Shown: piece by piece, positions 27,451 to 35,600 of the stretch | Numbering within the stretch: the stretch's first letter is position 1 | Layout: every line of letters begins with the position of its first letter | Origin: Mucilaginibacter phenanthrenivorans | GTDB lineage: Bacteria; Bacteroidota; Bacteroidia; Sphingobacteriales; Sphingobacteriaceae | Assembly: GCF_024721155.1 (NCBI RefSeq) | Contig: NZ_JAHVAP010000017.1 | Span: forward strand, 1 to 64,000 | Length of the DNA: 64,000 nucleotides | Direction of reading: 5' to 3' | Notes under the pieces: generated by a model | What the model was told of the DNA's origin: nothing | Databases searched by the model: none | The model's input: only the letters and a program-made list of their open reading frames with translations | Program-made: the position numbers and the translations under genes

Positions 27451-28086
27451 ATGTCGCTATTTTATACTTATATTTCAGTTGTTTCGGGGGTGTTGCCGGT
27501 TTTTGCGGCATTGTATAATTACAGGCATCTAAACAATGTTTTAAAAATTGCCGCGCTCTATTTCCTCATCTCAACCATGTTTGATTGGGGCGAAGAAATA
27601 GCCAGCAATTATCATGTAACGAACAATTTTCCGGCAATACATGCTATTATCATTATAAGCCTGCTGTTTTATACCATCATTTATTATAAAGCATTTTCGT
27701 CGTTATTATTAAAGCGGATGGTTTTTATATTAAGTTCGCTGGGGTTTTTGGTTTTAATAGTAAGCACCATTTTTTTTGAAGGTTTTATGGACTACCCTTC
27801 AATTTCAAATACGGTTTTAAGCATGGTAGCCATCGTTTTTTCGCTGGTGTATTTTTACCAGCTTTTAACCCGGCAGGAATTTGTTCATATAGAAAAACAA
27901 GGGTTATTTTGGATAAATGCAGGCGTACTGCTTTATTTTGCAACCAATGTTTTTCTATTTATGCTTTTTGCGCAGATCCTTAAAGATCACAAAGAAGATT
28001 TTTATATGATCCACACCGTTACCAATATTATAGCTAACATCTTATTTACTGTCGGACTTTTGTGTAAACCCCAGAAAACACCTTGA
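27451..28086 (+). CDS. Seven-helix membrane protein of unknown function
   Basis: A 211-aa integral membrane protein with about seven hydrophobic helices (first at 5-20, last at 190-207) and short loops. No catalytic motif is evident. It lies between the CPGSPGCP-tail genes and a histidine kinase that has only one membrane helix and no sensor domain; the stop of this gene overlaps the TTG start of the kinase by four bases (TTGA). This arrangement makes it the plausible membrane sensor or signal input of the kinase. Confidence 0.7.
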   Translation: MSLFYTYISVVSGVLPVFAALYNYRHLNNVLKIAALYFLISTMFDWGEEIASNYHVTNNFPAIHAIIIISLLFYTIIYYKAFSSLLLKRMVFILSSLGFLVLIVSTIFFEGFMDYPSISNTVLSMVAIVFSLVYFYQLLTRQEFVHIEKQGLFWINAGVLLYFATNVFLFMLFAQILKDHKEDFYMIHTVTNIIANILFTVGLLCKPQKTP

Positions 28087-28835
28087 TACCCATATTAATT
28101 ACAGGCACTGTTGTCATTGTTATACTACTTATTTTTTTATTCTTTTTCGTGATCATCTACCAGCGGAAAATGATAAAGAACCAGGTAGAGCTACGCAAAC
28201 TCCACGACGAAAAGCAGACCGATTTGCTGAACGCCGTGTTTGAAACACAGGAAAGCGAGCGCAAGCGCCTTGCCGAGGATTTGCACGACAGCGTGGGCCA
28301 GGTGTTGTCGGCCATAAAGCTTAACCTGCACCGTCTTGACAAAATTATTGCCGACAAGCAGCCTTTGCTGGCTGATACACGCCAGTTAACAGATGAATGT
28401 ATCCAGGAGATCCGCAACATTATTCATAATGTGCTGCCTCCAGTATTAACCGATTATGGACTAAAGGAAGCGCTGGAGGGTTTGTGCCTGAAAATTGAAC
28501 AAACCACCAGCGTTACCGTTAACCTTAAAAAAAAACTGGATGATGTTAGGTTAAAGCCGGAAATTGAATTGGCCTTTTACCGGATTGCACAGGAGCTGTT
28601 TAGCAATGCCATCAAACACTCGGATGCTACTGTCATCAACCTTACCATTACCAAGGATGCCGGGTGGCTGGTAATGGAATTTAAGGATAACGGCAAAGGC
28701 TTCGACATGAGCGACGTTAAGCACGGTTTTGGCCTGAAAAACCTCGAAAGCCGGGTGCAACTTATTAATGGTGAAGTAAATGTATATACCAAGCCAAAGA
28801 ATGGTACCATTACAATTATCAGAGTAATGATATAA
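28083..28835 (+). CDS. NarL-type sensor histidine kinase (HisKA_3)
   Basis: A 250-aa kinase: one membrane helix at residues 4-26, a short coiled linker, HisKA_3 with the phospho-accepting H68 in ERKRLAEDLHDSVGQVL, and HATPase_c at about 150-250 (N box QELFSNAIKHS, G1 DNGKGFD, G2 HGFGLKNL). It lacks any periplasmic or PAS sensor domain, so it probably relies on the 7TM protein encoded just upstream. The start is TTG at 28083, inside the TTGA overlap with that gene; no ATG gives a full membrane helix. Its partner is the LuxR-type regulator 40 bases downstream. Confidence 0.9.
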   Translation: MIPILITGTVVIVILLIFLFFFVIIYQRKMIKNQVELRKLHDEKQTDLLNAVFETQESERKRLAEDLHDSVGQVLSAIKLNLHRLDKIIADKQPLLADTRQLTDECIQEIRNIIHNVLPPVLTDYGLKEALEGLCLKIEQTTSVTVNLKKKLDDVRLKPEIELAFYRIAQELFSNAIKHSDATVINLTITKDAGWLVMEFKDNGKGFDMSDVKHGFGLKNLESRVQLINGEVNVYTKPKNGTITIIRVMI

Positions 28836-28875
28836 TTAACGCTTTTATCTATATTTATCAACTTTTACGTAAATC

Positions 28876-29532
28876 ATGGAAAAAATTAAATTAGCCATTG
28901 CGGATGATCATAAAATTTTCAGAAATGGTTTAAAAGCTACTTTGGAAGATGGCGCCGACTTTGACCTTGTAATTGAGGCCTCAAACGGCAAGCAACTTAT
29001 CGGGATGTTAACAGGGATGGTAATTCCTGATGTGATCCTGATGGATATCAAAATGCCCGAAATGGATGGCATTCAAACAACCGCGTACATAAAGCAAAAG
29101 TATAGCCATATAAAAATACTTGCCCTATCCATGTTTAATGAGGACAAGTATATTATGGACATGATGAAGGCCGGTGCATCAGGCTATTTGCTGAAGAATG
29201 CCGAACCTGAAGAGATCATCGAAGCCATCTCTACCGTTTACACTAAGGACTATTATTTTAACGAACACCTTTCCATTACCCTTATAAAACAACTGGCAGG
29301 TAACACCGGCAGTGGCAGTTCGGCCCAGTCGCTGGCTGATTTTAACGAACGCGAAATTGAGGTTTTACGCCTGGTTTGCCAGGAATGCTCCAACCAGGAA
29401 ATTGCCGATAAGATTTGTTTAAGTGTGCGCACTGTTGAAGGTTACCGCGCCCGTTTGTTTGAAAAAACACGCTCAAAAAATTTAGTGGGGCTGGTTATCT
29501 TCGCGATAAAAACGGGGATAATTAATGTTTAA
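28876..29532 (+). CDS. NarL/LuxR family response regulator
   Basis: A 218-aa DNA-binding response regulator. The receiver domain has D10/D11, the phosphorylation site D57 in LMDIKMPEMDG, S at the switch (LALSMFNED) and K near 108 (YLLKNAEP). The LuxR-type helix-turn-helix occupies about 152-212 (FNEREIEVLRLVCQECSNQEIA in outline, then SVRTVEGYRARLFEK). It is cotranscribed with the HisKA_3 kinase and may feed back on the CPGSPGCP operon. Its 3' end overlaps the convergent TlpA-like gene by 11 bases. Confidence 0.93.
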   Translation: MEKIKLAIADDHKIFRNGLKATLEDGADFDLVIEASNGKQLIGMLTGMVIPDVILMDIKMPEMDGIQTTAYIKQKYSHIKILALSMFNEDKYIMDMMKAGASGYLLKNAEPEEIIEAISTVYTKDYYFNEHLSITLIKQLAGNTGSGSSAQSLADFNEREIEVLRLVCQECSNQEIADKICLSVRTVEGYRARLFEKTRSKNLVGLVIFAIKTGIINV

Positions 29533-30667
29533 CAGGGCTGACATCTCCTAACAATTCTGCCAATTTATCATCCAGCACCTTATCCTTAATATTTCGTGCA
29601 ACAATTTTACCCGACGGATCAACCAGCACGTTTGACGGGATAAGCGTTATACCATACAGATTCGACGCCACATTTTTCCGCCCTTTTAAATCCGACACCT
29701 GCGTCCACGTCAAGCCATCATCCCTTATCGCCTTAAGCCAGGCTTTCTTTGTATCGGGTTCATCCCAAGAGATGCCCAAAACAGTAAAGCCATTGTCTTT
29801 ATATTTTTTGTAAGCAGCAACAACAAACGGGTTTTCGGCCCGGCAGGGGCTGCACCAGGATGCCCAAAAATCTATCAGCACATATTTACCCCTGAAATCG
29901 GAAAGTTTAACCGGTTTACCATTAACATCCGGCTGTGTAAAATCGGGCGCCATAATTCCGGTTGCCGATTTTAAGGAAGCTTCAAGACTAAGTCCTAATG
30001 CTTTACCGAATGCTGTTTCCCTAACCTCCGCCGTTAAGTTTTTATAGGCCGCATCAATTTCAACTACCAGGTTGGCATTTCGCTTTTTCATCAGGTCGAG
30101 CGTGGTGAGGCTGATATACGAGCTTGGGTGCTCCTTTACGAAGGCAAACTGGATCGGTTCCATTTCAGAAAATACTTTTTTAAAGTTGGCCCTTAAAGCA
30201 GCGACGGTATCTATGTTTTGTTGCTGTTCAGGCTTTAACGCATCAAAATCGGCGTTCAATTTTATAAACCGGCTCTGCAATGATCTTAATGCAATATCTA
30301 ACGCCGTAAGATCCTCATTGGTTGGCGTGCCCGAAATATTTGAATTGAGCAATGAATCAGGCGAGGTGATCAGAATATTTCCCGGCTCAATGTAAAAGTT
30401 AAGGGCGTCATGCAGTTCGGCGGCGGTCATTGGATTATCGTTACGGCAAACATATCCATAAGCCTTGTCTGCGATTGTGCCATTAAATGTAAAACTATGA
30501 TTGGCAACCACTGTGGAATCATACTTCGTGTTATCATTAACCTTAAACACCAGCCAAACCTTATTACCCTCCTTTAAGCCCGGCCCGGTACCTTTAATGG
30601 TAAACGGCGACTGGGCAATACCAGCAAAAGGAAATAGAAAAATAGCGCAAAGGATTACCTTCATCAT
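29522..30667 (-). CDS. Exported TlpA/ResA-like thioredoxin with DUF4369 domain
   Basis: A 381-aa exported protein: signal peptide (residues 1-18), DUF4369 domain at about 20-125 (FTIKGTGPGLKEGNKVWLVF), a helical linker, and a C-terminal AhpC/TSA-thioredoxin domain from about 240 with the active site WCSPC near residue 270 and the cis-proline region LIPSNVLVDPSGKIV. Such proteins reduce disulfides or help cytochrome c maturation and folding in the periplasm of Bacteroidota. It is convergent with the response regulator gene, with an 11-base overlap of coding ends. Confidence 0.9.
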   Translation of the reverse strand: MMKVILCAIFLFPFAGIAQSPFTIKGTGPGLKEGNKVWLVFKVNDNTKYDSTVVANHSFTFNGTIADKAYGYVCRNDNPMTAAELHDALNFYIEPGNILITSPDSLLNSNISGTPTNEDLTALDIALRSLQSRFIKLNADFDALKPEQQQNIDTVAALRANFKKVFSEMEPIQFAFVKEHPSSYISLTTLDLMKKRNANLVVEIDAAYKNLTAEVRETAFGKALGLSLEASLKSATGIMAPDFTQPDVNGKPVKLSDFRGKYVLIDFWASWCSPCRAENPFVVAAYKKYKDNGFTVLGISWDEPDTKKAWLKAIRDDGLTWTQVSDLKGRKNVASNLYGITLIPSNVLVDPSGKIVARNIKDKVLDDKLAELLGDVSPVKH

Positions 30668-30807
30668 TGATAACTGTTTTCAAAAGACGATTAAAGATAA
30701 GTGTTTAAGTTCTTCTTTTATTCTTCTATTGCAAACAATCAGCCGCAAAGAACACCATTCCAATCTCTCCAACATTTTTATTAAGTTTGTTTAAACTGTA
30801 CCTCGTA

Positions 30808-32859
30808 ATGAAAGCAACTTTAAAACCTGTTATCTACATAGCGGCATTGGCTGCATTTGGCTTATGTGCCTATCAAACCAAAGCAATAATCGACAGCCCG
30901 GACGACCCAATCTATAAAAACATCGATCCTTCGGTTAAGCCTGGTGAAGATTTCTTTTCATACGCCAACGGTACCTGGTTAAAAAACAACCCCATTCCAC
31001 CGGCTTATTCCAGCTGGGGGATCGGCAATGTAGTTACTGAGGAAATCCGCGACCGGCTTAAAAAAGTGAATGAGGACGCGCTAAAGGCCAACGCCGCAAA
31101 GGGAACATCCACCCAAAAAATAGGCGATTTTTATTACAGCGGACTTGATACCACAGGTATTGAAAAAGCCGGGATTTCGCCACTACAGGCACAGCTAAGC
31201 CTGATCGATAAAATTCAAAGTGCTGACGATATATTAAATGCAGCAGCTATATTGACCACTACCGGCACCCGCAATATTTTAGGGATGCGCGTTGGGCAGG
31301 ACGATAAAAACAGCTCGAAAATGATGGTACAGCTGGGGCAAACCGGGCTGGGGCTACCAAACCGCGACTATTACTACAAAACAGATGCCCGCACGACCCG
31401 CATCCGCACCGATTATACCGACAAGTATTTGCCAACCATGCTGAAGCTTTCCGGCTGGGATGAGCAAAAGGCAATTGCCGGGGCAAAAAGCACCTATACT
31501 ATCGAAAAGTTTTTGGCAGACAGCAGCCGTAAATTAGAGGACCTGCGTGATCCATACCACAACTACAACAAGATAACTATTGCCCAGCTAAATAAATTAA
31601 CGCCTGATATTAACTGGACCACCCTGTTCAAAACGCTGGAGTTAAAGCCTGTGGATTCTGTAATTGTTGGGCAGCCGGAATATTACCGGGCGGTTAACAA
31701 GGCTTTAAAAGTTTTTTCTGCCGATGACTGGAAGGCGTACCTGCGCTTAAAGCTGATCACCTCGTATGCGCCTTATTTGAGCAATGCGGTAGCTGATGAG
31801 AGCTTTAGGTTTTTAGGCAAAGTGTTGCGTGGCCAAAAGGAACAGTTGCCCCGCTGGAAACGTGTTTTAGATACTGAAAATGGCATCATGGGCGAACTGC
31901 TGGGCCAGCTTTTTGTAAAGGAATACTTCCCCGAAAAGGCAAAGATCCGCTATATGGACGAAGTGGAGGCTATCCGCCAGGCCTATCGTGAGCACATCCA
32001 AAAGTTGGACTGGATGAGCGCCGAAACCAAGCAAAAAGCATTGATCAAACTAAACGCCATTCATCCGAAGGTTGGCTACCCCGACCAATGGAAGGATTTC
32101 TCGACGCTGAATATTAGTCGGGAGTCATATGCAGGCAACGTGATCCAGGCAAGGCACTGGTCGTACCTGGTAAATATAAACAAGCTGGGCAAACCCATCA
32201 ACCACCAGGAATGGAACATGACACCGCAAACCTACAACGCAAATTACAGCCCGTCGAATAACGAAATCACGCTGCCTGCAGCTCAATTGCTCATCCCCGG
32301 CATAAAGGACGAGGATGTGGACGACGCCATGGCTTATGGTTATGTAGCAGCGTCGGTTATCGGCCACGAGATTACCCATGGCTTTGACGATGAGGGTCGC
32401 CAGTACGACGCCAAAGGCAACCTCAAAACCTGGTGGACGCCGCAGGACTCTGTGAAATTTACCCAGCGCGCCCAAATGCTGGTTGACCAGTTTAACGGCT
32501 ATAAAGTACTCGATAGCCTGCATGTAAATGGCAAGGCAACGCTCGGCGAAAACATTGCCGACCTGGGCGGGATTGTTTTAGGCATTGATGCATTTAAAAA
32601 AACCAAACAATATAAGGAAGGTAAAAAGATCAACGGCTTTACGCCGATGCAGCGCTTCTTTTTAGGCTATGCCCTAAGCTGGTTGAGCCACCAACGCGAT
32701 GAGGTGCTGGCAAACCAGATCCTAACCGACGTACATGCTCCGGCATTTTTAAGGGTGAACGGGCCATTTGCGGATATCCCTGAATTTTATGCGGCTTTTG
32801 GCATTAAAAAAGGCGATAAAATGTGGCTTGATCCGGATAAGCGGGTAAGAATTTGGTAG
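30808..32859 (+). CDS. M13 family zinc metallopeptidase (PepO/neprilysin type)
   Basis: A 683-aa exported endopeptidase. It has a hydrophobic leader (residues 7-22), then the M13 N-terminal domain starting with DPSVKPGEDFFSYANGTWLKNNPIP. The zinc motif HEITH is near residue 520 (VIGHEITHGFDDEGRQYD) and the third ligand E is in GENIADLGG near 583-591. It should cleave oligopeptides outside the cytoplasm. The frame is open to a TTG at 30787, but ATG 30808 gives a better leader, and a TAAGTTTG -7-like box at 30782-30789 would place the transcript start between the two. Confidence 0.92.
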   Translation: MKATLKPVIYIAALAAFGLCAYQTKAIIDSPDDPIYKNIDPSVKPGEDFFSYANGTWLKNNPIPPAYSSWGIGNVVTEEIRDRLKKVNEDALKANAAKGTSTQKIGDFYYSGLDTTGIEKAGISPLQAQLSLIDKIQSADDILNAAAILTTTGTRNILGMRVGQDDKNSSKMMVQLGQTGLGLPNRDYYYKTDARTTRIRTDYTDKYLPTMLKLSGWDEQKAIAGAKSTYTIEKFLADSSRKLEDLRDPYHNYNKITIAQLNKLTPDINWTTLFKTLELKPVDSVIVGQPEYYRAVNKALKVFSADDWKAYLRLKLITSYAPYLSNAVADESFRFLGKVLRGQKEQLPRWKRVLDTENGIMGELLGQLFVKEYFPEKAKIRYMDEVEAIRQAYREHIQKLDWMSAETKQKALIKLNAIHPKVGYPDQWKDFSTLNISRESYAGNVIQARHWSYLVNINKLGKPINHQEWNMTPQTYNANYSPSNNEITLPAAQLLIPGIKDEDVDDAMAYGYVAASVIGHEITHGFDDEGRQYDAKGNLKTWWTPQDSVKFTQRAQMLVDQFNGYKVLDSLHVNGKATLGENIADLGGIVLGIDAFKKTKQYKEGKKINGFTPMQRFFLGYALSWLSHQRDEVLANQILTDVHAPAFLRVNGPFADIPEFYAAFGIKKGDKMWLDPDKRVRIW

Positions 32860-32912
32860 GGATGGAGTCGGAAAGACCGGAAGATGATTAAGGCCAAACT
32901 TTAAATCAGTTG

Positions 32913-33536
32913 ATGCAAATTATACATACCATTGAAGAATGGCTGAAACAACAAACGTTACTGGAAACCACTGGTGTAATCACCGGGCTTTTGTGTGTTT
33001 ACCTCGCGGCGCGAAATAAGATCTGGAATTGGCCCCTGGCTATAATTAGTGTAGGCATTTATATCTTTATTTTTTATGATGCACGTCTTTATGCCGACAT
33101 GGGCCTGCAGTTTTATTTTATGGCGATGAATATCTACGGCTGGTATTTCTGGAGTACCGGAAAAGCGGCAGCGGTAAAAACGCCGGTTGTAAAGGTCACC
33201 CCGAAACAAATTCGCTATGCGGCTTTAATAATTGCATTAGTTACCCCGGCATTGGGCTTCGCTTTGGTGAAACTGGCCCCAATCCTGCACTATACACCGG
33301 CTTCGTTTCCCTATCTTGATAGCTTTTGTACAGCCTGCAGCCTGATTGCGCAAGTTTTTTTAGCCCGAAAGATTTTAGAGAACTGGCTATTGTGGGTGTT
33401 TGTAGACATAATTTATGTAGGTGTCTACATATTTAAGGGGCTTGATTTAACTGCCATTATGTATGCAGTGTACGTGGCAATAGCATTAATGGGCTACATT
33501 GATTGGCGAAAAGAATATAATAAGCAAACTATGTAA
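32913..33536 (+). CDS. pnuC: PnuC-type nicotinamide riboside/mononucleotide transporter
   Basis: A 207-aa inner-membrane protein with seven to eight helices and the PnuC landmarks: ARNKIWNWPLAIISVGIY, GLQFYFMAMNIYGWYFW, and near the end ENWLLWVFVDIIYVGVYIFKG. PnuC proteins carry out facilitated diffusion of vitamin-type pyridine nucleosides; uptake depends on phosphorylation inside the cell. The gene is followed by a NadR-like kinase, which supports nicotinamide riboside as the substrate. There is no riboswitch ahead of it, unlike the PnuC homologue at 63641. A TTG at 32910 is immediately before the ATG I chose. Confidence 0.88.
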   Translation: MQIIHTIEEWLKQQTLLETTGVITGLLCVYLAARNKIWNWPLAIISVGIYIFIFYDARLYADMGLQFYFMAMNIYGWYFWSTGKAAAVKTPVVKVTPKQIRYAALIIALVTPALGFALVKLAPILHYTPASFPYLDSFCTACSLIAQVFLARKILENWLLWVFVDIIYVGVYIFKGLDLTAIMYAVYVAIALMGYIDWRKEYNKQTM

Positions 33537-33547
33537 TTGGCATCATT

Positions 33548-33689
33548 AAAAGGGCTGTCATACTTAGGCACAAGCCTGTACTGAGGTTCTCGAAGTGAAG
33601 CATGTGGGCAAAGGCCTCTGCGCCCTGCTCAGCACGCGGATAGGCCACTGCGCACGTCGTGGTTCGACAAGCTCACCATGACACCCTTT
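33548..33689. repeat. REP-like palindromic element between pnuC and the NadR-like gene
   Basis: Imperfect terminal inverted repeats (AAAGGGcTGTCAT at 33549-33561 and ATGACACCCTTT at 33678-33689) enclose a segment with CTGAGGTTCTCGAAG and GTGGTTCGACAAGCTCA, sequence typical of the dispersed 'TGAGCTTGTCGAA' elements of this phylum. It separates two functionally linked genes and may influence their relative expression. Confidence 0.6.
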
Positions 33690-33716
33690 GCACATTGAAA
33701 AAAGATAAAATCCGAG

Positions 33717-34253
33717 ATGGAAAATCCGAATTCCGAAATAATAAAAATAGCAGTAGTTGGGCCTGAATCAACGGGAAAATCAACGATGTCGGCGTACCTG
33801 GCAGCGCATTATAATACCGTTTGGGTACCCGAATATGCCCGGGGATATTGCGAAAAGCTAACCGAGCCACCAACATGGCAGGACGAGATCAATATGTTTT
33901 ACGGGCAGATTGCGTTGGAAGAAGAATTATCGCCAAAGGCAAACAAGATCCTTATTTGCGACACAACTTTCATCACCGTAAAGATCTGGAGCGACGAGAT
34001 CTTTGGCAAATCGCCACAGGAAGTACTAGACGAACTACCCAAACACCCCTACGATCTTTACCTGCTGCTAGACATCGACCTGCCTTGGGAAGATGACCCG
34101 TTGCGCGACTTCCCGGACAAGCGGGAGCATTTTATGGAAGTATGGAAAAAGGAACTGAATGAATTGAGGGCTAATTACGTGCTGATATCAGGCACCGGGC
34201 CGGAAAGATATGAAAGCGCGGTTGGTGCTATTGATAGATTCTTAAACGTCTGA
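33717..34253 (+). CDS. NadR-like ATPase, probable ribosylnicotinamide kinase
   Basis: A 178-aa P-loop kinase: Walker A GPESTGKST at residues 15-23, then VWVPEYARGYCEK, the DTTFITVKIW block, and a lid region DDPLRDFPDKREHF. These match the C-terminal kinase domain of NadR, which phosphorylates nicotinamide riboside to NMN; the adenylyltransferase domain of full NadR is absent. The neighbouring pnuC gene supports this role: the kinase traps the imported riboside. Start ATG 33717. Confidence in the family is high, in the substrate moderate. Confidence 0.82.
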   Translation: MENPNSEIIKIAVVGPESTGKSTMSAYLAAHYNTVWVPEYARGYCEKLTEPPTWQDEINMFYGQIALEEELSPKANKILICDTTFITVKIWSDEIFGKSPQEVLDELPKHPYDLYLLLDIDLPWEDDPLRDFPDKREHFMEVWKKELNELRANYVLISGTGPERYESAVGAIDRFLNV

Positions 34254-34373
34254 ATCAGAATTTTATAATTTTCAAGATACGCCTTGGTTCTGCAAATCCA
34301 TTAATTCTGTAAACGGCGCAGCCCTCTTGAACGCCTTTAAAAACAATATCCCGTGAAAAATTCTGATTCAGAC
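34248..34373. repeat. MITE-like element with 17-bp perfect terminal inverted repeats
   Basis: GTCTGAATCAGAATTTT at 34248-34264 and its exact complement at 34357-34373 bound a 126-bp non-coding segment. The left end supplies the stop codon of the NadR-like gene (34251-34253), so the element either inserted exactly at the gene end or created a new end. No second copy is present in this window. Confidence 0.7.
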
Positions 34374-34479
34374 AAATTAAATAATTCCGAAATCGAACAT
34401 CCGAAATCCGAAATAAATCCACCCCTCATGCAACGTTGCAAAAAGCCCTGCGTCTTATAATACGCAAGCTGATTAAAAT

Positions 34480-35040
34480 TTGGAAGCCGTATACGTCGAC
34501 AAACATTACAACCTGGTGGTTGAGTGCAAACAAGGCAGTAAAAAAGCCTGTTATGAGCTGTACAAACTGTATTCTAAAGCGATGTTGAACGTCGCCTTTA
34601 GGATAGTGGGGAATATTGCCGAAGCTGAAGATGTTTTACAGGAGGCTTTTGTTGACGCGTTCAGCAAGCTAAAGGATTTCAGGCAGGATACCACGTTTGG
34701 TTTGTGGCTCAAACAAATAGTGGTAAACCGCTCGATAAACGTGCTGCGCAAACGAAAGCTTGAACTGGTCGACCTGGAAGGCGACCAGCTTGAGAATATT
34801 GCCGAGGAGGAGTATGACGACGGAGAGGAAACGCAATACCAGGCGGCAAGAGTTAAAGATGCAATGAAGGAATTACCCGAAGGCTACAGGTTAGTAATAT
34901 CGCTATACCTGCTTGAGGGATATGACCACGAAGAAATAGGACAAATACTGAACATTTCAGAAAATACCTCGAGAACACAGTTTTTGAGGGCCAAAAGGAA
35001 GCTTTTGGAAATTTTAAAAAGAAGGGGGATAACATCATGA
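34480..35040 (+). CDS. ECF RNA polymerase sigma factor
   Basis: A 186-aa sigma-70 family factor with region 2 at about 20-85 (ACYELYKLYSKAMLNVAFRI, EAEDVLQEAFVDAFSKL) and region 4 at about 130-180 (LPEGYRLVISLYLLEGYDHEEI in outline, ISENTSRTQFLRAKRKL). No ATG is available before residue 34, which lies inside region 2, so translation probably begins at TTG 34480. Its TGA overlaps the ATG of the next gene (ATGA), and the following three genes behave as one operon: sigma, anti-sigma and exported repeat protein. Confidence 0.9.
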   Translation: MEAVYVDKHYNLVVECKQGSKKACYELYKLYSKAMLNVAFRIVGNIAEAEDVLQEAFVDAFSKLKDFRQDTTFGLWLKQIVVNRSINVLRKRKLELVDLEGDQLENIAEEEYDDGEETQYQAARVKDAMKELPEGYRLVISLYLLEGYDHEEIGQILNISENTSRTQFLRAKRKLLEILKRRGITS

Positions 35041-35600
35041 GCAAGCGATTAGAGGATTTTATGAAAACAAACGGGGAGGAATTTGACGACCTGGAACCAT
35101 CGGCAGACCTGTGGAGCAAAATTGAAATGCACCTGCCACCGCAGTATACTGATTTAAAGAAACAAGAGAAAAAGACATTTTCATTAGGATTTGTATTACG
35201 GGTAGCAGCATCGGTTATAGTAGTTATGGGGATAGGTTTTGCTTTTTACCTGAATCACCAGGAACAAAAACCAATCGACCTAGCATCAATAAATCCGGTA
35301 TACGCACAGCAGCAGATTCAGTATACATCGTTAATTGAGTCCAAGCGCTCGGAATTAAAGTCATTTTCAAAAACTGACCCTAATTTATATAAGGAGTTCA
35401 ACGGTGAGATAGCCAAAATGGATTCGACATACAAGGAATTAAAGGACGACCTTAAGGATAGCCCTAACCAGGAACGCGTTTTACGCGCAATGATCAAGAA
35501 TTTACAGATCCAGACACAGGTACTTAATCAACAATTAAATGTGATACAGCAGCTGAAGGAACAAAAGAAGGAACAAAACAATGATACCAAAAACATATAA
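35037..35600 (+). CDS. Membrane-anchored putative anti-sigma factor
   Basis: A 187-aa single-pass membrane protein: cytoplasmic residues 1-55 (LEDFMKTNGEEFDDLEPSADLWSKIEMHL), one helix at about 58-78, and a periplasmic, strongly helical C-terminus rich in Lys, Gln and Glu (KDSPNQERVLRAMIKNLQIQ, QLNVIQQLKEQKKEQ), probably a coiled coil. Position and topology after an ECF sigma gene are those of an anti-sigma factor, although no zinc-binding motif is present. It overlaps the sigma gene by 4 bases and the next gene by 20 bases. Confidence 0.7.
   Translation: MSKRLEDFMKTNGEEFDDLEPSADLWSKIEMHLPPQYTDLKKQEKKTFSLGFVLRVAASVIVVMGIGFAFYLNHQEQKPIDLASINPVYAQQQIQYTSLIESKRSELKSFSKTDPNLYKEFNGEIAKMDSTYKELKDDLKDSPNQERVLRAMIKNLQIQTQVLNQQLNVIQQLKEQKKEQNNDTKNI

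Noticed and set aside
32860..32912. A TPP or other riboswitch ahead of pnuC, by analogy with the PnuC-like gene at 63641
   Set aside because: Only 53 bases separate it from the peptidase gene and none of the conserved aptamer segments are present.
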